Assembly (NCBI GenBank): GCA_002300355.1
Contig: NSGV01000002.1
Span: forward strand, 682,001-746,000
Reading direction: 5' to 3'
DNA from: Streptomyces sp. TLI_235
GTDB taxonomy: Bacteria; Actinomycetota; Actinomycetes; Streptomycetales; Streptomycetaceae
DNA length: 64,000 nt
A program made the position numbers and the translations under genes. Positions 58,786-64,000 of the stretch are shown here, piece by piece; the first letter of the stretch is position 1, and every line of letters begins with the position of its first letter. A model generated the notes under the pieces. It did no database searches. It saw only the letters and a list, made by a program, of their open reading frames with translations, and was not told the DNA's origin.

Positions 58786-58812
58786 CCCGGGCCCGGCGGC
58801 GCCGGGCCCGGG
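58786..58812 (-). terminator. strong 12-bp hairpin after the AAWKG gene
   Basis: CCCGGGCCCGGC (58786-58797) pairs perfectly with GCCGGGCCCGGG (58801-58812) around a 3-nt loop. On the minus strand it follows the AAWKG stop by about 90 nt and precedes the YbaB-like start. It may terminate or attenuate transcription between the small-substrate genes and the giant-gene unit. Confidence 0.55.
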
Positions 58813-58903
58813 ACCCCCGGTCCATGGGGCTGTACGGTTCTCTCTACGGCTGGACGGGACCCGCGGGTTCGATGCCGGCCCGGGGAGGCCGGCGGTGTTC
58901 CGC

Positions 58904-61063
58904 TCAGCGGCCGATGACGCCCGTCACCGCACCGGACTCGGTGCCCCAGACCTCTTCGTCCTCGGTCAGCCAGGTGGTGCGCTGCCGTTCCTTCTCCGTC
59001 TGGCCCGTCCCTGCGCCGCCGAGTCCGCCCATGCCCATTGGGGGCATCATCGGGCCGCCCATGCCGCCGGTGGTCGAGATCCCGCGGCCCAGCAGCTGGG
59101 ACTCTTCGGCGGCCTGTCGCGCGGCGGCTTCCTCCTGGGCCAGGGCCCCGGCGGCCGAACCGCCGTTCAGCTCCGCGAGCCGACCGCCCGTGCCGACGGT
59201 GGGCGGCCCGGCGGTGAGGGAGCCGAGCCCCTTGCCGCCGGATCCGCCGAGACCCCCGAAGGAGCCGCTGGAACCGAGGCCGTCGGAGCCGCTCCACGAC
59301 AACGGCGGGACGATGAGACCGCCCGTACCGGACCCGCCGGTGGACCCACTGCCGCCGCGCAGGCCGAGCGCGTGCTCCTGGTCGGACAGCAGCTGGGAGA
59401 ACGGCGAGACCGTCCGGCCGCCGGCGTCCCGGACGGTGCCGTCCTTGTCGACCGTCGAACCCTTGTCGAGCACCACGGGGTTGCCGTTGGAGTCCAGCAC
59501 CGGCTTCCCGTCCGGGCCGGTGACGGTGCCGTCCTCGTTGACCTTGGAACCGGCCGGGACCTTGAAGACGCTCCCGGCGCCGGTCGGGTCCGGCTTCCCG
59601 ACGGTGGTGCCGGGCGGGACGGTCCGGGGCTTGCCGTCCGGGCCGAGGAGTGGCTTGCCGTCCGGCCCGATGAGCTCGCCCTTGCCGTTGACCGTGGTGC
59701 CGGGCGGCACGAGCAGCGGGTTGCCGTTCTTGTCGAGGAGCGGTTTGCCGTTCTTGTCCAGCAGCGGCGACTGCCCACCGCCGGTACCGATGCCGCCTTT
59801 GCCGGTGTTGCCACCGATGCCGCCGAGGTTTCCGGTGAGCGGGGGCGGGGTCCCGCCGCCGAGGTCCTTCTTGCCGTTCGGGTCGTCCTTGAGGTCCGGG
59901 CCGCCCTTCGTGTCCGGACCGCCCTTGGTGTCCGGGCCGCCCTTGGTGTCCAGGGTGGTCGGCTTCTCGGTGGGCAGGATCATCCTGGGCGGGTCGAACG
60001 CCCCGAGCTCACCGGCCGCGGCCTCGAAGGAGGTCGTCACCAGGCCCTGGACGTCGATGGCAGGCATGTCCAGCATGAAGACCACGTAGAGCTGCCACCA
60101 GTTCTTCGCCGCCTGCTCAAGGGCCTGGGCGAACCCGTGCTCCAACCCGCTCTCCGGCGTCGGCCCCCCCAAGGTGTCCACCCAGGTGACCGTCCCACTG
60201 GCGGCCCTGGTCGGCGTCAGCGTCGTGGTCATCCAGATGAAGGCCAGGTGAAGGCAGGCGTGCGGCCACGCCAGCTGCCAGTTGTCGTTCTCGTACACCC
60301 ACTTCTTCGGGTCATTGAAATTGCCGGGGGGCGAACCTGCCTGCCACTTCTTCCAGGAGTCGTACAGGCGACCATGGGAGATGTGCATATCGCTTCCGGC
60401 CTTGCGCAGTCTGTCCGCAATGACGTTCGCGCCAGGTTTCCCGCCCTCGGCACTGCTCCCCCCGGTTCCGCCGAGCCGCCGGTGCAACTGGTCGAATTCG
60501 CTGCGCAGCCCCAGCAGGACCTCTCGGAACCGGTTCGCCGCACTTCCCTGGAAATCGCTGTCGGCACCGTCGACGCGGTTCGCCCAGGCGGCTATTTCAT
60601 CAATTCTGGAAAGGCACCAGGTGTCGATATCAGTAATGGTCTGGGCCATCAGACCGAAAGTCGACTGGTCCGTCGTGTCACTGCGGCCGCCCTCCTGGGC
60701 CAGCGGCTTGAATATCTTCTCTCCGGCCCATTCGAACCTGCTGAGAATGCTCCCTTCCTTGTCCCAGAGGTCCCAACGGTACGTCGAGCCGATCAACGTG
60801 CTGTAACGATTGCCGTCGGAGGCTGTACCGGGGTAGATCCATTCGGCCCACATGTCGAGACCGGCGTTCTTCTTCAGGTCGAAGCCGTCGGTCTTGCGCT
60901 TCTCGTTCTGGGGGACCGTGTCCGTTATGACGGTCAGGCTGCCGAGCCATGCCTCGGCCATCACGTCGTCGCGGCTGGCGCTGTCGGTCATCGAGGTGGG
61001 CGCGAACGCCCGCAGCATGTCCTCCCACGGGTAGGACTTGGAGGACGCCTTCGGTTCTGCCAT
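58904..61063 (-). CDS. AAWKG-family T7SS-associated protein
   Basis: This 719-aa protein starts at ATG 61063 behind GGGAAGAG. The N-terminal half is helical and Trp-rich, with AAWANRVDGADSDFQGSAA, the AAWKG/WXG-like helix-turn-helix in which FQG stands for WxG. The C-terminal half is a low-complexity stalk with short repeats (DTKGGP three times, LLDKNGKP/LLDKNGNP, GPDGKPLL/GPDGKPRT, PPGTTV), then Gly/Met-rich sequence and an acidic C-terminus. No signal peptide is seen. By size and place it could be a PPE-like secreted surface protein or a secretion adaptor. Confidence 0.75.
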   Translation of the reverse strand: MAEPKASSKSYPWEDMLRAFAPTSMTDSASRDDVMAEAWLGSLTVITDTVPQNEKRKTDGFDLKKNAGLDMWAEWIYPGTASDGNRYSTLIGSTYRWDLWDKEGSILSRFEWAGEKIFKPLAQEGGRSDTTDQSTFGLMAQTITDIDTWCLSRIDEIAAWANRVDGADSDFQGSAANRFREVLLGLRSEFDQLHRRLGGTGGSSAEGGKPGANVIADRLRKAGSDMHISHGRLYDSWKKWQAGSPPGNFNDPKKWVYENDNWQLAWPHACLHLAFIWMTTTLTPTRAASGTVTWVDTLGGPTPESGLEHGFAQALEQAAKNWWQLYVVFMLDMPAIDVQGLVTTSFEAAAGELGAFDPPRMILPTEKPTTLDTKGGPDTKGGPDTKGGPDLKDDPNGKKDLGGGTPPPLTGNLGGIGGNTGKGGIGTGGGQSPLLDKNGKPLLDKNGNPLLVPPGTTVNGKGELIGPDGKPLLGPDGKPRTVPPGTTVGKPDPTGAGSVFKVPAGSKVNEDGTVTGPDGKPVLDSNGNPVVLDKGSTVDKDGTVRDAGGRTVSPFSQLLSDQEHALGLRGGSGSTGGSGTGGLIVPPLSWSGSDGLGSSGSFGGLGGSGGKGLGSLTAGPPTVGTGGRLAELNGGSAAGALAQEEAAARQAAEESQLLGRGISTTGGMGGPMMPPMGMGGLGGAGTGQTEKERQRTTWLTEDEEVWGTESGAVTGVIGR

Positions 61064-61142
61064 CGTGCTCTTCCCGGGTGTGTGAGGACGGTTCACCGCC
61101 GGGGCCGGACGAGGACTCCGGCGAGCCCGGCCCCGGCGGCGG

Positions 61143-61517
61143 TCAGCTGGTCTTCGGCGGAGTCGAGGTGGAACCCGTACCGCCGCCCAGCACGTCCTGC
61201 AGGATTTCGAGCATCTGGGCCTCGCTCAAGGAGTCGTCCTCCCCTTCCCAGAGTTTCGCCTTCGCGTTCTGAAGGTCGACGACGATCTTGTCGACGCTCC
61301 CGCTGATCGTCACCAACGCGCCGCTCAGGCTGGTGCGGTAGTCGTTGAGCTCCTTCCGCAGGTGCGCGATCGGCAGGAAGGTGTCGTTCCCCGGCAGGAG
61401 GGTTGGGCAGTCGGTGACCTTGCCCTTCTCGGTCTTCACTTCCACTTCGAACAGGTGCAGCGTGTCCGCGAATTTGTTGAGGCCGTCGAACGAGACCTCG
61501 ATGTTCTGCTCGACCAT
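61143..61517 (-). CDS. 124-aa small helical T7SS-locus protein with a WEG turn
   Basis: It starts at ATG 61517. A short beta-like N-terminus (NIEVSFDGLNKFADTLHLFE) is followed by a long helix (LRKELNDYRTSLSGALVTI to VDLQNAKAKL) and WEGEDDSLSEAQ near residue 89, then a short helix and a Ser/Thr/Pro tail. Its WEG sits late, so the second helix of a WXG100 hairpin would be very short. It is part of the same unidirectional gene set as the WXG100-like genes. Confidence 0.65.
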   Translation of the reverse strand: MVEQNIEVSFDGLNKFADTLHLFEVEVKTEKGKVTDCPTLLPGNDTFLPIAHLRKELNDYRTSLSGALVTISGSVDKIVVDLQNAKAKLWEGEDDSLSEAQMLEILQDVLGGGTGSTSTPPKTS

Positions 61518-61536
61518 GGATGGACGCCCCGATCCG

Positions 61537-61836
61537 TCAGGTGAACTGTTTGCCGGCCTGGCCGTCCGATTCCGTCATGATCTCGTGCATCGTGGTGAGC
61601 GTGGCCGCTGCGGCGGCGATGTCCGCGTTCATCGCGCTCGCGTTGTTGTTGACCTCCCGGGAGAAGTCGTGGAAGGCGACGGCCGCGGCGCCCTGGAAGT
61701 GGCCTCCGTCGATCACGTCCCCCAGCTTTTTCATGAGGTCGCGCAGGCTGTCGTCCATCATGTGGCCCGCCTGCTTCAGTTCGGCCGCCGCCTGCGAGAC
61801 GGTCTCGTGGTGGAGCTTGATGCTGCCGAATTCCAT
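61537..61836 (-). CDS. WXG100-family protein (EsxA/B-like), FQG turn
   Basis: This 99-aa helical hairpin has helix 1 at about residues 8-42, then the turn GGHFQGAAAVAFHDF, then helix 2 to about residue 85. Length and layout are those of WXG100 proteins, but Phe replaces Trp in the WxG motif. It probably pairs with the 108-aa protein encoded just upstream as a secreted heterodimer recognised by EccC. Confidence 0.8.
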   Translation of the reverse strand: MEFGSIKLHHETVSQAAAELKQAGHMMDDSLRDLMKKLGDVIDGGHFQGAAAVAFHDFSREVNNNASAMNADIAAAAATLTTMHEIMTESDGQAGKQFT

Positions 61837-61867
61837 GGGAAACGGTTCTCCTTCCTCGGTAGGGGTA

Positions 61868-62194
61868 TCAGTCGCCCTGCAGGCCCTGGTAGATGCCGTC
61901 GGCGGCGTGGGCCCGAGCCTCCTCCTCGGCGTGGTTCAGGATCTGGTTCGCGCCCTGGGTGGACTGCATGAAGTGCTCGAAGGAACCGGTGACCTTCTGG
62001 TAGCGGGTCATCCAGTCCCCCACCTTGTTCTGGAACACGGTGGAGGCACCGGAGATGTAGCCCGTGGCCAGCTCCTCCTTGATCCGCTCGACGGTACGGC
62101 CGGCGGTCACCATGTTCTCGATCTGGTGCTCCAGGTCGGCGAGGACCTTGCGGATCGCCTCGTCCTCCTTGGCCAACGTGCCTTGGTCAACCAT
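61868..62194 (-). CDS. WXG100-family-like protein, YISG turn
   Basis: This 108-aa protein has an ATG at 62194 behind GGAAGGGAG. Helix 1 (EDEAIRKVLADLEHQIENM) runs to a turn reading ATGYISGASTVFQNKVGDW, followed by helix 2 with the usual bulky aromatic residues (WMTRYQKV, FEHFMQ). The Trp of the WxG turn is replaced by an aromatic Tyr. The C-terminus ends ADGIYQGLQGD, with no exact YxxxD/E signal. It is the first of the Esx-type pair downstream of eccB. Confidence 0.75.
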   Translation of the reverse strand: MVDQGTLAKEDEAIRKVLADLEHQIENMVTAGRTVERIKEELATGYISGASTVFQNKVGDWMTRYQKVTGSFEHFMQSTQGANQILNHAEEEARAHAADGIYQGLQGD

Positions 62195-62216
62195 GGTGTT
62201 CTCCCTTCCCTGCGCT

Positions 62217-62237
62217 CGCCGGGCGGACGGCCCGGCG
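62217..62237 (-). terminator. hairpin between eccB and the Esx-type genes
   Basis: CGCCGGGC (62217-62224) pairs with GCCCGGCG (62230-62237) around a 5-nt loop, 43 nt downstream of the eccB stop on the minus strand and just before the ribosome site of the 108-aa gene. Partial termination could set different expression levels for core and substrates. Confidence 0.45.
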
Positions 62238-62279
62238 GGGATTCCTGTTCAACACAACGGCCCTGCGGCACAGGGTGGT

Positions 62280-63740
62280 TCAGCCGCACGGAAGAACGGC
62301 CCGGGCCGCGGCCGACGCGGTCGGCGAAGTGCCCGTGCCGTCACCGAGGGCGGCCGGGTCGAGAGCGGGCCCGGACGGCAGCAGCCCGAGCACCGCCGAG
62401 GGCACCCCGACCGGGGTGAGGCCGCCGTAGCCGAGTTGCTTCGCCACGGCCGGCGACGGCAGCGGATGGCGCACCCCGGTCTCGGTGACCAGGTACTCCG
62501 CGGTGCCGACGCCCGCACCGGACAGCGCCCGGACCAGGGCTCCGCGGCCGGGCCGGAGGGCGATCAGGTCCGCGGTCGCGCAGGCGCCCGCCGGCGTGCC
62601 GGCCGGAACGGCCGGGGCGCGGCCCGCTTCGGCCTGTTCGGCGGGGAGCACGGTGACGGTGGTCGTGGGGGGTCCGCTCCCGGCGTGCACATCGGCGCAG
62701 ACGCCCTCTCCCCGCTGCGGCACCACCAGGGCGGGCGGCCGTTCCGGGAGGCCGGCGCCCGGCGGGGCGCCGGGCGCGGTGTGCCCGGCGAGGTCCATCG
62801 CGCCGATCGGCGCGGCGATCGGCGCGGCGCCGCTGTAGGCGTCCTTCTGGGTCCGCGGGTCGCCGAGCACCAGCCCGTGCAGGGTCGGGGTGAGCGGCAC
62901 GAGACCGCCCCGGGTGAGCAGGTAGTGCGCGCCGCCGGGCCCGTCGAAGAGCTGGCCGACCCGGGTCGGCTTCCCGCCCAGCGCGGGCCCCGCCTCGCCC
63001 CGTCCCGGGACGGGCGGTGCGGCGAGGTCCGGCCCGGCGGGCAGCGCGTCCAGCAGGCCGGGCCGGACGGGCAGGGGGGTCGCTCCCCCGTAGCCGAGCG
63101 CCTGCAGTGCCTGGTTCCCGGTGTCGACCCGCAACTGCTGGCCCTGCCAGAGCAGGTGCACGGAGCCGTCCGGCAGGGAGACCAGCAGCCCCTGGTCCCT
63201 GGTCAGGGCCCGCCCATCGGTGGACGGGTCGACCAGGAGGCCCAGCCGGGGCACCGGCGTGCCGGCCGGGCCCGGCCGGGCGGTGCCGCAGACCAGCCAG
63301 ACGCCCCCCGCCAGGTCGGCCGCCTGCGGCAGGCCGTCGGGCGCGCCGACGATTCCGATCGGCAGGCCGCGCGGGGCGTCCGCGAGCGAGCTCCGGCCCA
63401 CCTGACGCACCGTCATCCGGTCGCCGGCCACCAGTCGGGCGCTGGCGTCGTTCAGCACCGGGTGCAGCTGTCCGCCGACGTAGAGGTAGCGGGCGCCGGT
63501 CTCCTCGACCACCACGAGGGTGCCGGGCGTGGCCCAACTGTCGTTGCCCCCGGGGCTGATCATGCCGTACACGGCGATTCCCAGTCCGGCCAGCACCGCC
63601 AGTGCCAGCCCCGTCATGGTGCCCCGGGTGGTCCGCCCGTTGGGGGTGTCCGGAGCATCGGGTTCCGCGCGCAGCATGCCCGAGGCCATCCTGCTGAGCA
63701 CGAACATGTGCGCCTGCACCTGGTCACGACGGGACTGCAT
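62280..63740 (-). CDS. eccB: T7SS core membrane protein EccB
   Basis: This 486-aa protein has a short cytosolic N-terminus with the EccB signature (SRRDQVQAHMFVLSRMASGML), one membrane helix (LALAVLAGLGIAVYGMI) and a large extracytoplasmic domain with repeated motifs (VVEETGARYLYVGGQLHPVLN; QALQALGYGGATPLPV; VAKQLGYGGLTPVGVP). The Cys pair in GEGVCADVHAG and TPAGACATADL matches the conserved EccB disulfide. EccB links the membrane complex to the outside and partners with MycP. The ATG at 63740 follows GGAAGGAA. Confidence 0.95.
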   Translation of the reverse strand: MQSRRDQVQAHMFVLSRMASGMLRAEPDAPDTPNGRTTRGTMTGLALAVLAGLGIAVYGMISPGGNDSWATPGTLVVVEETGARYLYVGGQLHPVLNDASARLVAGDRMTVRQVGRSSLADAPRGLPIGIVGAPDGLPQAADLAGGVWLVCGTARPGPAGTPVPRLGLLVDPSTDGRALTRDQGLLVSLPDGSVHLLWQGQQLRVDTGNQALQALGYGGATPLPVRPGLLDALPAGPDLAAPPVPGRGEAGPALGGKPTRVGQLFDGPGGAHYLLTRGGLVPLTPTLHGLVLGDPRTQKDAYSGAAPIAAPIGAMDLAGHTAPGAPPGAGLPERPPALVVPQRGEGVCADVHAGSGPPTTTVTVLPAEQAEAGRAPAVPAGTPAGACATADLIALRPGRGALVRALSGAGVGTAEYLVTETGVRHPLPSPAVAKQLGYGGLTPVGVPSAVLGLLPSGPALDPAALGDGTGTSPTASAAARAVLPCG

Positions 63741-64000
63741 CCGGTTCCTTCCCGGCTCACGGGGCGCGTTCTCGGCTTCACCGGACGCGCGTCCTGCACG
63801 TCCTCTCGTGTGTCACGGGCCGTGGGCGCCGTACGGTTCACGGGGACCGGAACGGCGCGGCCGGCGGAGCGGGAGCCGGGGCGTCGCGGGCCCTGCCGGC
63901 GAGCGGCGGACCCGCGCCGGGCCCGGAGGCGCCGACCCGGGCGGGCCCGGTGAACCCCGGGGCGGCCCGGGGCCGTAGAACCCGGCGATGAGTGCCTTCC
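63741..64000 (-). other. upstream of eccB to window edge; possible 3' end of another minus-strand gene
   Basis: Two minus-strand frames stay open from the right edge, stopping at 63838-63840 and at 63813-63815. Both give Pro/Arg/Gly-rich text, so either may be the disordered C-terminus of a gene lying mostly outside the window, or neither may be coding. The 70 nt before eccB carry its ribosome site. No clear hairpin was found. Confidence 0.2.

Noticed and set aside
1..64000. tRNA, rRNA, tmRNA or riboswitch genes
   Set aside because: No cloverleaf-like or conserved RNA core was recognised on either strand apart from the group II intron domains.

Overview
The window is very GC-rich, with strong GC bias at third codon positions. 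It carries SARP/AfsR-type and HTH-NB-ARC-TPR regulators, an actinobacterial type VII secretion system (T7SS/ESX) and an IS110 element. All of this fits a streptomycete-like actinomycete (Streptomyces or Kitasatospora); the genus is an inference.

Left part (1-11040). A truncated membrane/winged-helix gene enters from the left edge. It is followed by two decayed genes, a HAD-hydrolase remnant and a GAF-PAS-PAS-PP2C phosphatase with a large internal deletion. Next is a fatty-acid or acyl-CoA catabolic unit: a divergent TetR regulator, an acyl-CoA ligase, and a thiolase-HAD-MaoC operon. Nearly identical operators lie before the ligase and before the thiolase. An IS110-family transposase gene then appears, split by a complete group II intron in antisense orientation. 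The splice boundaries, domain V and branch-point adenosine can all be read at base level. The intron reverse transcriptase has a one-base frameshift.

Middle part (11040-33600). An ECF sigma factor is followed by an EccA-like protein (parallel beta-helix fused to two CbbX/SpoVK-type AAA+ modules), a membrane-anchored protein with a golvesin-like exported domain, and an unknown basic-tailed protein. Three large STAND-type regulators follow (one HTH-NB-ARC-TPR and two divergent SARPs). The T7SS core then starts: mycosin MycP, a small unknown protein, the three-ATPase EccC, and divergently EccD.

Right part (33600-64000). On the minus strand, in transcription order from the right: eccB, three small WXG100-like or secreted-type proteins, an AAWKG-family protein, a YbaB/EbfC-like protein, a 99-aa protein, one uninterrupted 23.6-kb gene, and a T7SS-associated protein. 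The giant gene encodes about 7,882 residues. Its N-terminus is WXG100-like and membrane-associated, as in CpnT-type T7SS effectors. The rest is a chain of enzyme-like domains: a papain-like Cys-His module, HExxH metalloprotease domains (three), protein-glutaminase-like deamidases (two), OTU peptidase-like domains (three), a possible glycosyltransferase, caspase/CHAT-like 'lonely Cys' modules (three), a Glu-Arg coiled coil, a long beta-rich stretch and two ADP-ribosyltransferase-like domains at the C-terminus.

Working model (inference). The core (EccB, EccC, EccD, MycP, EccA-like) exports the small WXG100-like proteins and the giant multi-effector polyprotein, under control of the sigma factor and the SARP/STAND regulators. 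Three small or medium substrates and the giant protein have Phe or Tyr where WXG proteins have Trp. MycP lacks its catalytic Asp. One deamidase-OTU unit was tandemly duplicated and lost its OTU cysteine. EccE is not visible, and no clear immunity gene set accompanies the toxin domains.
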